From Micromonospora profundi (lineage in GTDB: Bacteria > Actinomycetota > Actinomycetes > Mycobacteriales > Micromonosporaceae): DNA of 64,000 bases. Of this stretch, positions 35,741 to 45,079 are shown piece after piece. Below the pieces are notes generated by a model. That model had not been told where the DNA came from. It saw only the letters and a list, made by a program, of their open reading frames with translations, and made no database searches. A program made the position numbers and the translations under genes. Location of the stretch: contig NZ_JAATJK010000001.1 in the NCBI RefSeq assembly GCF_011927785.1, positions 6,326,501 through 6,390,500 of the forward strand, written 5' to 3'. Position 1 is the stretch's first letter, and each line of letters begins with the position of its first letter.

Positions 35741-36928
35741 TCAGACGTACCGCTCCAGGATGGACGCCTCGGCGAGCCGGGACAGGCCTTCGCGGACGCC
35801 CCGGGCGCGGGCGTCGCCCACGCCTTCGACGGCCTGCAGGTCCTCCACGGTGGCACCCAGCAGCCGCTGGAGGCTGCCGAAGTGCAGCACCAGGCGGTCG
35901 ACCACGGCCACCGGCAGGCGGGGCACCTTGGCCAGCAACCGGAAGCCACGCGGGCTGACGGCGGCGTCCAGCGCGTCCGAGGCGGCCGGATAGCCGATCG
36001 CCTTGGCGACCGACACCAGATCGATAAGCTCGGTGGCGCCGAGCAGATCCAACTCGACAAGCGCCTCGTCCAGCGTGCGGGACTTGCGGCCGACGGGCAG
36101 GTAGTCCCTGATGACGAGCGTCCGGTCGGCGTCCACGCCTGCCATCAGCTCGTCGAGCTGGAGTGCGAGCAGGCGGCCGTCGGTGCCCAGCTCGACCACG
36201 TAGCCGGCGATCTCGTCGGCGATCCGGCGAACCATCTCCAGTCGCTGCACCACAGCCACCGCGTCCCGCACGGTGACCAGGTCCTCGATTTCGAGCGCGG
36301 ACAGGGTGCCGGAGACCTCGTCCAGCCGAAGCTTGTAGCGCTCCAGGGTGGCAAGCGCCTGGTTGGCCCGGGACAGGATCGCCGCCGAGTCGTCGAGCAC
36401 GTGCCGCTGACCGTTGACGTAGAGGCTGATGATCCGCATCGACTGGCTTACCGAGATGACCGGGTAGCCGGTCTGCCGCGCGACCCGCTCCGCGGTGCGG
36501 TGCCGGGTGCCCGACTCCTCGGTGGGGATGGACGGGTCGGGCATCAGGTGCACGGCCGCCCGGACGATGCGTGTGCCGTCGCTGGAGAGCACCACGGCAC
36601 CGTCCATCTTGCACAGCTCGCGGACCCGGGTCGCGGAGAACTCCACGTCAAGCGGGAAGCCGCCGGTGCAGAGACCCTCGACGACCTTGTCGTAACCGAG
36701 CACGATGAGCGCGCCCGTACGCCCGCGCAGGATGCGCTCCAGCCCGTCCCGCAGCGCGGTGCCGGGTGCCATCAGAGCGAGGTTGGCGCGCAGCGGATCC
36801 CCGGCGCCCCCGGCAGCGGCGGACACGCTCACGCTGATCGGGCGGGCTGGTGAGCCCATGGCGCCGGTGCGGGCCTGGGGCGGTGGCCCGGCAGGCTTGG
36901 TGGTATCGCGGTCGATCGGCACGGGCAC
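35741..36928 (-). CDS. disA: DNA integrity scanning diadenylate cyclase DisA
   Basis: 395 aa; GTG 36928 or the nearby GTG 36922 starts it. It makes cyclic di-AMP from two ATP while scanning DNA. The DAC domain (residues ~50-180) has the [13 protein letters not shown] and [15 protein letters not shown] motifs that hold ATP. A helical spine follows and the C-terminus carries a helix-hairpin-helix ([20 protein letters not shown]). The ~45-residue N-terminal lead is longer than in Bacillus. It lies 126 bases downstream of radA on the same strand; DisA and RadA interact in other bacteria. Confidence 0.95.
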   Translation of the reverse strand: MPVPIDRDTTKPAGPPPQARTGAMGSPARPISVSVSAAAGGAGDPLRANLALMAPGTALRDGLERILRGRTGALIVLGYDKVVEGLCTGGFPLDVEFSATRVRELCKMDGAVVLSSDGTRIVRAAVHLMPDPSIPTEESGTRHRTAERVARQTGYPVISVSQSMRIISLYVNGQRHVLDDSAAILSRANQALATLERYKLRLDEVSGTLSALEIEDLVTVRDAVAVVQRLEMVRRIADEIAGYVVELGTDGRLLALQLDELMAGVDADRTLVIRDYLPVGRKSRTLDEALVELDLLGATELIDLVSVAKAIGYPAASDALDAAVSPRGFRLLAKVPRLPVAVVDRLVLHFGSLQRLLGATVEDLQAVEGVGDARARGVREGLSRLAEASILERYV

Positions 36929-37054
36929 AGTCTACGGACTGCCGTGCGGTGGGTGCTGTCGTGGTTACTGTGATGTGTCACGATGCTGCCCCTTCCACGC
37001 ATTTCCGCTTGCACCGTCCCTGTCCGATATAGCCGTCCGCGCCGACACGGTCTG

Positions 37055-38512
37055 TCACTCGGCGGACGCGCGGGCCGCGTGGTGCAGCGCCGAGCGCACG
37101 TCAGTGACCTCGGTCACGCGCATCTGCTCGGGCCCGGCGCCGGTGCTGGCCGGGCCGCAACCTGGCGGCACCAGGGCGACCTTGAACCCGAGCCGCGCCG
37201 CCTCGGCCAGCCGGCGCGGCACCGCCCCCACCCGGCGCACCTCGCCGGTCAGGCCCACCTCGCCGATCGCCACGAGGTGCGGCGCGATGGCCAGGTTGAG
37301 CCCACCGGACGCCACAGCCAACGCGATGGCCAGGTCGGCCGCCGGCTCCACCACCCGGATGCCGCCGACGGTGGCCGCGAAGACCTCCCTGTCGTGCAGC
37401 GTCAACCGCTCGGTGCGCCGTTGCAGCACCGCTAGCACCATGGCCAGGCGGGCCGAGTCGAGGCCGGAGACCGTACGACGGGGCGAGCCGGCCACCGTCG
37501 CGCCGATCAGTGCCTGCACCTCGGTGACAAGCGCCCGCCGCCCTTCCATGGCCACTGTGACGCAGGTGCCGGGGACGGGCTCCGAGTAGCGGGTCAGGAA
37601 CAGGCCGGAAGGGTCGGCAAGGCTGCTGATGCCGCCCTCGTGCATCTCGAAGCAGCCGACCTCGTCGGCAGCACCGAATCGGTTCTTGACGCCGCGCACC
37701 AGCCGCAGCGAGGAGTGCTTGTCGCCCTCGAAGTGCAGCACCACGTCGACAAGGTGCTCCAGCACCCGCGGCCCGGCGACCTGGCCGTCCTTGGTGACGT
37801 GGCCGACCAGCACCGTGGCGATGCCCCGCTCCTTGGCGACCGAGACCAGCGCGGCGGTGACAGCGCGGACCTGCGTCACCCCACCGGGCACGCCCTCGGT
37901 GCCGGTGGTGGAGATGGTCTGCACCGAGTCGAGCACCAGCAGGCCCGGTTTGACCGCGTCGAGGTGCCCGAGCACCGAGGCCAGGTCACTCTCAGCCGCC
38001 AGGTAGAGCTGGTCGTGCAGGGTGCCCATCCGCTCGGCGCGCAGCCGCACCTGACTGACCGACTCCTCGCCGCTGACCACGAGCGAGGGGCTGCCGGAGC
38101 CGACCGCCCACTGCTGCGCCACATCGAGCAGGAGGGTCGACTTGCCCACGCCGGGCTCCCCGGCGAGCAGCACCACCGCGCCGGGGACCAGGCCGCCGCC
38201 GAGCACCCTGTCGAGCTCGCTCACGCCGGTGGGCCGGGCGCGGGCAGGGGCGGCGCTGATTGTCGCGATCGGCCGGGCCGGCTCGGCCGGTAGCCGGGAG
38301 CTGACCACCCGGCCGGAGACGGTCGGGCCGGTCACCGTGGACTCGACCACCGAGCCCCACTCGCCGCATTCCGGGCAGCGTCCCACCCACTTGGGGGGCT
38401 GGTGCCCGCAGGCGTCGCACTCGTACGCCGGGCGCGGCTCGCGGGCGGCGGACCGACCGCGGGCGGCACCTGCCGTGCCGCCGCGCGGTGGGGTCGATCG
38501 GGAGGTGGTCAC
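37055..38512 (-). CDS. radA: DNA repair ATPase RadA
   Basis: 485 aa. It is a RecA-like branch-migration ATPase in recombination repair. N-terminal zinc finger CDACGHQPPKWVGRCPEC, Walker A GEPGVGKSTLLLD, the RadA-specific KNRFGAADEVGCFEM, and a C-terminal Lon-protease-like domain (LALAVASGGLNLAIAPHLVAIGEVGLTGEVR). About 25 basic, flexible residues precede the finger. It lies upstream of disA and probably shares a transcript; a strong hairpin separates it from the lipoprotein gene upstream. Confidence 0.95.
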   Translation of the reverse strand: MTTSRSTPPRGGTAGAARGRSAAREPRPAYECDACGHQPPKWVGRCPECGEWGSVVESTVTGPTVSGRVVSSRLPAEPARPIATISAAPARARPTGVSELDRVLGGGLVPGAVVLLAGEPGVGKSTLLLDVAQQWAVGSGSPSLVVSGEESVSQVRLRAERMGTLHDQLYLAAESDLASVLGHLDAVKPGLLVLDSVQTISTTGTEGVPGGVTQVRAVTAALVSVAKERGIATVLVGHVTKDGQVAGPRVLEHLVDVVLHFEGDKHSSLRLVRGVKNRFGAADEVGCFEMHEGGISSLADPSGLFLTRYSEPVPGTCVTVAMEGRRALVTEVQALIGATVAGSPRRTVSGLDSARLAMVLAVLQRRTERLTLHDREVFAATVGGIRVVEPAADLAIALAVASGGLNLAIAPHLVAIGEVGLTGEVRRVGAVPRRLAEAARLGFKVALVPPGCGPASTGAGPEQMRVTEVTDVRSALHHAARASAE

Positions 38513-38542
38513 ATCAGGACGCTAGCCGCCCGGTGCGACGAA

Positions 38543-38578
38543 AACACCCCGGCGTGGTGGTTCCCACGCCGGGGTGTT
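38543..38578 (-). terminator. Intrinsic terminator between the lipoprotein gene and radA
   Basis: Perfect 15-bp stem AACACCCCGGCGTGG / CCACGCCGGGGTGTT with a 6-base loop; on the minus strand the second arm runs into TTTT. It ends the lipoprotein transcript 18 bases after its stop and just before radA. Confidence 0.8.
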
Positions 38579-38596
38579 CGTCGATGTCAAGCCGGG

Positions 38597-39355
38597 TCAC
38601 TCGTGGGAGGTGCCGCCCTCTTCGTAACCACCCTCGCGCTCGATGATCGGCGAGGGAACCGGCGGGGCGGTGAACGGCACAGCGATCGGGGCGGGGCCGG
38701 TCACCGTGTTGCCGTTGCCGAAGTCGAACGTCACGAAGACGTTCTGCCCGCTGCGCAGCGCCTCCTTCAGGCCGACCAGCCGGAGCTGGCTGGTCGCCTC
38801 GGAGTTGAGCTGGAGGTAGCTCTGCGGTGCCAGCTCGATCCGCGCCGGCTGACCGGGCGCGGCGGGGCTGGCGGAACCGGACGCCCGCGCCGACTCCGGG
38901 GCGGAAGGGGTGGACGGGGCGGCCGAGGCCGACCCGGTGGCGGAGGGGGTGGCCGACGGGCTGGCAGTGCTGGATTCGGTTGCCGACGGGCTGGCGGAGG
39001 CCGAAGCCTCGGCCGACGGCGTGGCGCTCGCCGAGCCGCTCGAGATCACCACCTCGCGTGCGCTCTCGGTGGTGATCGTGACCGTCACGGTGCTCTTCGA
39101 GTCGTTGTAGATCACGGCGTTGAGCAGGGCGTCCTGGCCGGCCTGGTAGCCCTCGGTGCCCGGGTAGTCGACAAGCAGGCCACGAACCGCGTACGCGCCG
39201 TTGGCGGTCGTGAGGCTGACGCCCTGGACCGACGGTTCCTTCTCGGCCGTCTCGGCGATCTGACCGGTGCCGCATCCGGACACCAGCAGGCTGGCAGCCG
39301 CAATACCGGACAGCAACAGGGCCGCCCGCCGGGATCCCCTGATCGAGCGCGTCAC
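38597..39355 (-). CDS. Exported lipoprotein with Ser/Ala/Pro-rich linker
   Basis: 252 aa from GTG 39355, with AGGAGGA five bases upstream. The longer frame to 39478 has no such site. Signal peptide with lipobox VSGC (Cys ~ residue 27). Two beta-rich parts (GVSLTTANGAYAVRGLLVDY and LRLVGLKEALRSGQNVFVTF) flank a ~60-residue low-complexity linker (ASASPSATESSTAS). The copper-chaperone-like (PCuAC) beta fold is possible but no Met/His metal motif is seen. Role unknown. Confidence 0.75.
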   Translation of the reverse strand: MTRSIRGSRRAALLLSGIAAASLLVSGCGTGQIAETAEKEPSVQGVSLTTANGAYAVRGLLVDYPGTEGYQAGQDALLNAVIYNDSKSTVTVTITTESAREVVISSGSASATPSAEASASASPSATESSTASPSATPSATGSASAAPSTPSAPESARASGSASPAAPGQPARIELAPQSYLQLNSEATSQLRLVGLKEALRSGQNVFVTFDFGNGNTVTGPAPIAVPFTAPPVPSPIIEREGGYEEGGTSHE

Positions 39356-39493
39356 GTCGGTCCTCCTCGTTGCGATCCCACCCGGCCGCACGCCGGGCAC
39401 GGTGGCCATACCCGCGCAGACCGCGCTCCAGGGTAGTTGGAGCTGATCGAGGCCCGCACACGGACCCGGCAATGCCACCTTCCGGGGTGCCCC

Positions 39494-40333
39494 TCACACC
39501 ACCCGGCCGCTCGCCACCAGGAGAACCACGTCGATGAGGGCCACGAGCATCACCGCTCGGAACGCGGACACCGGCCGCCTGCCGGCGCGGGCCGCCGAGC
39601 GCCCGGCGTACCAGCTCAGGGGTGGCACCACGGCGGCCGTGGCGATCGCCGCCAGGCCGACCAGCGACGGCGGCCCGGGTGGCCCCAGCACCAGCGCCGC
39701 GGTCGCGGCGAGGAGGAGGCCCGCCGCTGCTGCCCGGCTGCCTGCCGCGCCGAGCCGGTGCGGCAGGCCGCGTACCCCGGTCCGGGCGTCGTCGGCCAGG
39801 TCGGGCAGCACGTTGGCGAAGTGCGCGCCGGCCCCCAGGCACGCAGCCGCCACCAGCAGCCAGGCCGGCGGGGTGGGCTGGCCGGGCAGCCCCAGCACCA
39901 CGAAGGCCGGCAGCGCGCCGAAGGAGACGGCGTAGGGCACCACGGAGAAGGCGGTGGCCTTCAGCGGCCAGTCGTAGAGCAGCGCGGAGACCAGCGCGAC
40001 AGTGAGCCAGAACGCCGCCGTGGGGTTCGTGGTCAGCGCCAGCAGCGGGCAGGCCACCGCGGCCACCGCCGCAGCCCAGGCCGTGGCGCGCCGGCCGACC
40101 GCGCCGGCGGCGACAGGCTTGTCGGTACGTCCCACAGTGGCGTCCCGCTCGGCGTCCAGCGCGTCGTTGGTCCAGCCGACGGCGAGCTGGCTGGCGAGTA
40201 CGGCGAGCACCACCGAGACGATTCCGGCCGGCCGGTGACCAACTCCCCAGGCGAGCAGACCGGCCACCGTGGTCACCGCGGCGGCCGGCTCCGGATGGCT
40301 CGCTCTGACCAGCCCTAACACCCTCGACGACAT
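39494..40333 (-). CDS. UbiA-family prenyltransferase
   Basis: 279 aa from ATG 40333. Seven to nine helices. The first Asp-rich motif is NDALDAERD (about residues 55-63, NDxxDxxxD for Mg2+/diphosphate), and the second is DLADDARTGVRGLP (about residues 178-191). These mark UbiA-type enzymes that attach an isoprenoid chain to an aromatic ring. It diverges from a UbiG-like methyltransferase, monooxygenase-like flavoprotein and type III polyketide synthase, so its acceptor is probably the synthase product and not a menaquinone precursor. Confidence 0.85.
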   Translation of the reverse strand: MSSRVLGLVRASHPEPAAAVTTVAGLLAWGVGHRPAGIVSVVLAVLASQLAVGWTNDALDAERDATVGRTDKPVAAGAVGRRATAWAAAVAAVACPLLALTTNPTAAFWLTVALVSALLYDWPLKATAFSVVPYAVSFGALPAFVVLGLPGQPTPPAWLLVAAACLGAGAHFANVLPDLADDARTGVRGLPHRLGAAGSRAAAAGLLLAATAALVLGPPGPPSLVGLAAIATAAVVPPLSWYAGRSAARAGRRPVSAFRAVMLVALIDVVLLVASGRVV

Positions 40334-40379
40334 AAGGGAAGTCTGGTCGTTACCGAGCAGTCGTGCCACGCTCGGTCCC

Positions 40380-41153
40380 ATGCGAGACGTGGCTGCGGCC
40401 GCGGCGTCCACCGGCTCCCGGGTGCTGCCGCCCAACGATCCGCGCCAGTACGACGACCTGGTCGACGAGTGGTGGCGGCCGGATGGCGCGTTCGCGATGC
40501 TGCACTGGTTGGCCGAGGCTCGCGCGGCGCTGGTGCCACCGGCGGACCGTCCGGACGCGGTCCTCGTCGACCTGGGCTGCGGCGCCGGCCTGCTCGCCCC
40601 GCACCTGGCCGGCAAGGGCTACCGGCACATCGGTGTCGACCTGACCCGCTCGGCGCTGGTGCAGGCCGCCGAGCACGGCGTACGGGTGGTGCAGGGCGAC
40701 GCCACTGCGGTGCCGCTCCCCGACGGCTGTGCCGACGTGGTCTCGGCGGGTGAGCTGCTGGAGCATGTGCCGGCCTGGCGACAGGTTGTGGCCGAGGCAT
40801 GTCGGCTGTTGCGGCCGGGTGGCCTGCTGGTGCTGGACACCCTCAACGACACGGCGCTGGCCCGGCTGGTCGCGGTACGGATCGGCGAGCGGCTGCCGAC
40901 CGTTCCGCGCGGCATCCACGATCCACGGTTGTTCGTGGACGCTCGCGAGCTGGTCGCCGAGTGCGCCCGGTACGGCGTTCAGTTGCGCGTGCAGGGCGTC
41001 CGGCCGCAGGTCGGGGGCCTGGTCGCCTGGTTGTGGCGCCGCGTCCGGGCTACCCGAACGGGAGGTGTGGCGCCTGGCGGCCGTGCCCCGCGCATCGTGC
41101 CGATCCGGTCGACGGCCGTGTTGTACCAGGGCTGGGGTGTCCGTAACGGATAG
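40380..41153 (+). CDS. UbiG/COQ3-like O-methyltransferase
   Basis: 257 aa from ATG 40380. NDPRQYDDLVDEWWRPDGAF near the N-terminus parallels the 'FxxLAxxWWDxxGxFxxLH' opening of UbiG, and the SAM loop VLVDLGCGAGLLAPHLA, GVDLTRSALVQAA and ELLEHVPAW follow. UbiG-type enzymes methylate ring hydroxyls of quinone precursors. In this cluster it would O-methylate a hydroxylated polyketide ring. The flavoprotein gene begins 41 bases later on the same strand. Confidence 0.8.
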   Translation: MRDVAAAAASTGSRVLPPNDPRQYDDLVDEWWRPDGAFAMLHWLAEARAALVPPADRPDAVLVDLGCGAGLLAPHLAGKGYRHIGVDLTRSALVQAAEHGVRVVQGDATAVPLPDGCADVVSAGELLEHVPAWRQVVAEACRLLRPGGLLVLDTLNDTALARLVAVRIGERLPTVPRGIHDPRLFVDARELVAECARYGVQLRVQGVRPQVGGLVAWLWRRVRATRTGGVAPGGRAPRIVPIRSTAVLYQGWGVRNG

Positions 41154-41194
41154 TCAGGTCGTGGCGGGGGTAATGGACGCCAGGAGGGGGCGAT

Positions 41195-42361
41195 ATGACG
41201 GTGCACGCGCTTGAGGCGGCCCGCCGGTTGGCGCCGCGGTTCGCCGCGCGGGCGGCGGAGCACGACCGGGACGGCTCCTTTCCGGTCGAGGACTTCCGTG
41301 ACCTGCGGGAGGCCGGCCTGTTCGGCTTGATGGTGCCGCCCGCGCTCGGTGGCATGGGTGCCACCTTCGCCGAGTACGCGGCAGTGGCCACGGAGCTTGC
41401 CCGGGGCAACGGCGCGACCGCCCTGGTGTTCAACATGCACGCCTCGGTGACCGGCGCGCTTGGAGCGGTGACGGAGGAGTTGGCCGAGGCGCTCGGTGTG
41501 CCCGACGAGGCGTTGGCCGCCCGGGACCGGCTCCTCGAGGCCGCGGCGCAGGGCTCCTGGTACGCGGTGGCGATGAGCGAGCGTGGCGCTGGGGCCCGGC
41601 TGTCCCAGCTGAGCACCGTCTACGAGGCGACCGACGACGGTTGGCACCTCAAGGGCAGCAAGACCTTCTGCTCCGGCGCCGGGCACGCCGACGGCTATCT
41701 GGTGGCCGCGCGCAGCTCTGCCGCCCAGTCGGTGGTCTCGCAGTTCCTGGTGCCGGCCGGCGATGGTCTGACCGTCGAGCCGACCTGGGACGCGCTCGGC
41801 ATGCGCGCCACCTCCTCGCACGACCTGCACCTGGACGTCGCGGTGCCGGCCGACCGGTTGCTGGGCGGGGTGGAGGGGTTGGCCCTGGTGGTCGCCCAGT
41901 TGATGCCGCACTGGCTGGTGGCCAGCTACGCCGCCGTCTACGTGGGGGTGGCCCGCGCGGCGATCGACGCGGCTGCCGAGCACCTCAACGCCCGCAACCT
42001 GGCCGGCCTGCCGGCGGTACGCGCGCGGCTGGGCCGGGCGGACGCGGCGACGGCGGCGGCCGAGTTGGTGGTGGCCGAGGCGGCCCGCCGGGTGGACGAC
42101 GCGCCGGGCGACGCGGAGACCAACCGCTGGGTGTGGCGGGCGAAGCTGCTGGCGGGCACCACGGCTGCCGAGGTGGCCGCGTCGATGCTGGAGGCGGCAG
42201 GCACCTCGGCGACACGGCGCGGCCATCCGTTGGAGCGGCTCTACCGGGACGCCCGCTGCGGCTCGCTGCACCCGGCCACGTCGGACGTCTGCGCCGACTG
42301 GTTGGGCATCGCCGCGTTGGGCGGCGACCCGGACCGTGACGGATCGGCGCCACGTTGGTGA
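41195..42361 (+). CDS. Acyl-CoA dehydrogenase-fold flavoprotein, probably a group D flavin monooxygenase
   Basis: 388 aa from ATG 41195 with AGGAGGGGG upstream. The acyl-CoA dehydrogenase fold is visible (FGLMVPPALGGMGATFAEYA, YAVAMSERGAG, LKGSKTFCSGAGHADGYLVA). The C-terminal block AGTSATRRGHPLERLYRDAR is followed by CGSLHPATSD, where dehydrogenases have the catalytic-Glu YEGT motif. The LHP form recalls DszC/HsaA-type monooxygenases with this fold. A hydroxylase acting on the polyketide ring fits the cluster. An ordinary dehydrogenase is less likely but not excluded. Confidence 0.7.
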   Translation: MTVHALEAARRLAPRFAARAAEHDRDGSFPVEDFRDLREAGLFGLMVPPALGGMGATFAEYAAVATELARGNGATALVFNMHASVTGALGAVTEELAEALGVPDEALAARDRLLEAAAQGSWYAVAMSERGAGARLSQLSTVYEATDDGWHLKGSKTFCSGAGHADGYLVAARSSAAQSVVSQFLVPAGDGLTVEPTWDALGMRATSSHDLHLDVAVPADRLLGGVEGLALVVAQLMPHWLVASYAAVYVGVARAAIDAAAEHLNARNLAGLPAVRARLGRADAATAAAELVVAEAARRVDDAPGDAETNRWVWRAKLLAGTTAAEVAASMLEAAGTSATRRGHPLERLYRDARCGSLHPATSDVCADWLGIAALGGDPDRDGSAPRW

Positions 42362-42455
42362 GCCGGCTGTGCGGGTTCGGCGCGGGGGATGGGCCGGCCG
42401 AGGGGGCCGGTGGGACGGCAAGGGGGAGGACAGCGTCTGAGGAGAGGTGGGGATC

Positions 42456-43505
42456 GTGCCCGTACCAGTGATCGCGGGGCTCGGGACGGCGCACCCGCCG
42501 TCCGCATCGCAGGCCGAGTTGTGGGAGGGCTTCTTCTCCCGGCACTTCTCCGGCACCACCCGGTCGTTGGCCCAGCGGATCTTCGCGAACTCGGGTGTGA
42601 CCCGGCGCCAGGCCGCGGTCAACCCCCTGCTGGAGGACGTCTCGGACTGGCCGACCGAGCGCCGGATGCGTCGCTACCAGGTGGAGGCGCTGCCGCTGGG
42701 CAAGGAGGCGGTCGGGCGGGCGTTGACGGCCGCCGGGATGGGCGCTGGCGACGTGGGCATGTTCATCGTCTGCTCCTGCACCGGGTACGCCACTCCGGGC
42801 CTGGACATCCTGCTCGCCCGGGACCTCGGCATGGCGCCGGACACCCAGCGGATGTTCGTGGGCCACATGGGCTGCTACGCGGCGCTGCCGGGCCTGGGCG
42901 CGGCGAGTGACTTCGTCACCGCACGGGGCCGCCCGGCGCTGCTGCTCTGCGCGGAGCTGACCAGCCTGCACATCCAGCCGTCCAGCGCCCGGGTGGACAC
43001 CCAGCAGATCGTCTCGCACGCGCTCTTCTCGGACGCCGCGGTGGCCGCCGTGGTGGTGCCGGGTGGTCCGGGGTACGCGTTACGCGAGGTCGCCTCGGTC
43101 ACCGACACCTCGACGGCCGACCACATGACCTGGGACGTCACCGACGCGGGCTTTCGGATGGGGCTGTCGCCGAAGGTGCCGCAGGTGCTCTCCCGGCACG
43201 TACGCACTCTGGTGGCCGACCTGCTGGCCCGGCACGGCGGCACCATCTCCGACGTGGATGGTTGGGCCGTGCACCCGGGCGGTCCGCGGATCCTCAACGT
43301 GGTCGAGCGGGAGCTGGCCCTGCCGCCGGAGGCGCTGGCGGCGTCCCGGGCGACGCTCGACGAGCACGGCAACTGCTCCTCGCCGACGGTGCTGCTGATC
43401 CTGGACCGGCTGGCGCGCGCGGCGCCTCCGGCGAGGCGTGTCGTCATGCTGGCGTTCGGTCCCGGCCTCACCCTGTACGCCGCCCTGCTCGACCGACAGG
43501 GCTGA
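42456..43505 (+). CDS. Type III polyketide synthase (chalcone synthase family)
   Basis: 349 aa from GTG 42456 (GGAGAGG upstream); GTG 42447 in frame would add three residues. The catalytic triad is Cys140 (HMGCYAALPG), His273 (GWAVHPGGPRIL) and Asn306 (DEHGNCSSPTVL). FIVCSCTGYATPG and the closing LAFGPGLTLYAALL are also typical. Sequence style is nearer alkylresorcinol/alkylpyrone synthases (SrsA, PKS18) than RppA. With UbiA, UbiG-like and flavoprotein genes alongside, it probably makes an alkylresorcinol-type lipid that is then modified. Confidence 0.92.
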   Translation: MPVPVIAGLGTAHPPSASQAELWEGFFSRHFSGTTRSLAQRIFANSGVTRRQAAVNPLLEDVSDWPTERRMRRYQVEALPLGKEAVGRALTAAGMGAGDVGMFIVCSCTGYATPGLDILLARDLGMAPDTQRMFVGHMGCYAALPGLGAASDFVTARGRPALLLCAELTSLHIQPSSARVDTQQIVSHALFSDAAVAAVVVPGGPGYALREVASVTDTSTADHMTWDVTDAGFRMGLSPKVPQVLSRHVRTLVADLLARHGGTISDVDGWAVHPGGPRILNVVERELALPPEALAASRATLDEHGNCSSPTVLLILDRLARAAPPARRVVMLAFGPGLTLYAALLDRQG

Positions 43506-43524
43506 CCGCCCACGACCCGGCCGG

Positions 43525-43530
43525 TACGCT
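43525..43530 (+). promoter_or_regulatory. Candidate -10 box (TACGCT) for the 213-aa gene
   Basis: TACGCT ends 7 bases before ATG 43538 and no ribosome site is seen. Confidence 0.35.
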
Positions 43531-43537
43531 CACCCGC

Positions 43538-44179
43538 ATGGATGCGGGGGCAGACGATCGGCTGGGGTCGGCGGTGCTGGCCGGGGTGGCCGTGGCCGCC
43601 CTGGTGGTCGGTGGCTGGTGGTGGCGGGCCACCGCTCCGGAGCCAACGGCCGGTCCGGCTCGCCCGACGGCCGAGCCGAGCGCGGAGCCGTCCGTCAGCA
43701 CCGTCATGGAACGTGTCGTGGCCTCCGGGATGGCCGACGGGCCGGTGCGGGTGCGGATCGATCCCGAGACGGGCGAGGTCAGCGAGGCGCAGACCAGGTC
43801 GAGGGTGGTGATCGACCCGGCGACCGGCATGATCGTTGACATCGATGGCCCGCCGGGCGACAGCTTCGGCACGGGTGACCTGCCGCTCTTCAAGGAGACG
43901 GTCTGGCGGGAACGGCGGGAACTCACCCCGGGGGAGGCCGTGATCCGGCAGTCCGCCGACAATGGCGCCCGCCACCTGCTCCAGGTCCGGTGCACCAGGC
44001 TCGGTTCCCTGGCCGTGAAGGTCACCGGCGCTCGGCTGGCCGGCTCGCCCCGCATCGACTGCGACGGCACGATCGCCACTGCCGTGGTGCTTCCCGACGG
44101 CGGGCGGATCCGGGTGTCGCTGGTGTCGACGGCCGGGCAGCCCGTTGACGTCCAGGCGCAACTCGTCACGGTGCCCTGA
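43538..44179 (+). CDS. Hypothetical membrane-anchored exported protein
   Basis: 213 aa. One N-terminal membrane helix (LAGVAVAALVVGGWWW, residues ~14-29), a short Pro/Ala/Glu linker, and an extracellular domain of ~150 residues with many beta-strand-like stretches (VRVRIDPETGEV, SRVVIDPATGMIVDIDGP, LAVKVTGARL) and two Cys (VRCTRL, RIDCDG). No family recognised. It starts 32 bases after the polyketide synthase but has its own candidate -10, so cluster membership is uncertain. Confidence 0.65.
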   Translation: MDAGADDRLGSAVLAGVAVAALVVGGWWWRATAPEPTAGPARPTAEPSAEPSVSTVMERVVASGMADGPVRVRIDPETGEVSEAQTRSRVVIDPATGMIVDIDGPPGDSFGTGDLPLFKETVWRERRELTPGEAVIRQSADNGARHLLQVRCTRLGSLAVKVTGARLAGSPRIDCDGTIATAVVLPDGGRIRVSLVSTAGQPVDVQAQLVTVP

Positions 44180-44191
44180 GCGAGGTTCAGG

Positions 44192-44884
44192 TCACGGGGC
44201 GAGGGCGGCCAGCTCATCCCGGTACGTCTCGGCCGGCCCGAGGTCGGGCAGCACCTGGGTCACCACGCCCGTGCGGTCGACGAGTAACGCGGTGAGCGCG
44301 CCGGGGCGCACCGGCTGACCCAGGAACGAGCGCAGCCCGCCAGCGGGGTCGGCCAACGTCCGGACTGATCCGCCGGCCGGTGGTGTGGCAGTGACCGAAC
44401 GCCCGGCCACGGTGATCACGGCGACCCCGTCGGGGGCGGCAGCCGCAGCCCGGGCCACCCGTTCGGGGCAGGGGCAGCCGTCCACCAGAATGATCATGGC
44501 AGGGAGCAGGCCGCGCAGCGCCACGGGTGCCTGGGCGGCGTCGACGAGATCAAGTGCGGGCAACGCCTGCCCGGTGACGGTCGCGGGTGGCACGTACGGG
44601 CTCGGGGCTGGTCGGTCGGCGGTGCCCCGGGTGGCGCGCGGCCAGGTCACGGCCAGGAGGCCGGCAAGCGTGGTGAGCACCGCCACGAACAGCACCAGTA
44701 GTGGGAGGGCGAAGGCTGGCTGCCCGGCGTGCTGGCCGGCGGCCCGGCGCAACTCGCGGCGGATCTGGGCTGCCTCGCCGGCGAGTGCCGACGCGTCGTC
44801 GGGTACCACGATGCGGCCCCACTCGGGTGGCAGGTCGGGCAGCCCGTCGGACGACCCGTGGCCCTCTGCATCCGGCTTGCCCAT
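44192..44884 (-). CDS. Membrane-anchored thioredoxin-like protein with CPC motif
   Basis: 230 aa from ATG 44884, with AGGGGG upstream; a longer frame to 45034 is less likely. A cytoplasmic N-terminus with an Arg-rich helix, one membrane segment (FALPLLVLFVAVLTTLAGLLAV, about residues 57-78), then a thioredoxin-like domain (GQALPALDLVD, MIILVDGCPCPERVARA, VAVITVAGRS, LTALLVDRTGVVTQVLPDL). The CxC pair is reduced compared with CxxC. Orientation suggests an extracytoplasmic thiol or redox role. It converges on the 213-aa gene with 12 bases between. Confidence 0.65.
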   Translation of the reverse strand: MGKPDAEGHGSSDGLPDLPPEWGRIVVPDDASALAGEAAQIRRELRRAAGQHAGQPAFALPLLVLFVAVLTTLAGLLAVTWPRATRGTADRPAPSPYVPPATVTGQALPALDLVDAAQAPVALRGLLPAMIILVDGCPCPERVARAAAAAPDGVAVITVAGRSVTATPPAGGSVRTLADPAGGLRSFLGQPVRPGALTALLVDRTGVVTQVLPDLGPAETYRDELAALAP

Positions 44885-45079
44885 CGGACCCCCTGGAAGC
44901 GTCTCGAGAGCGGAGTGTGGCTCGTACTCAAGGGTCCCGCACCGGGGGCACCTCCCGCTACATCTGGGCGGAGTCCCGCCGGGCGGGATACCATGGGAGG
45001 AGCGCATAGCCCTTGATCTCAGCGTTCCGTTCACCCGTACCGGGAGGTTATCCCACGGTTACGGAGAGTGTTCGAACCA

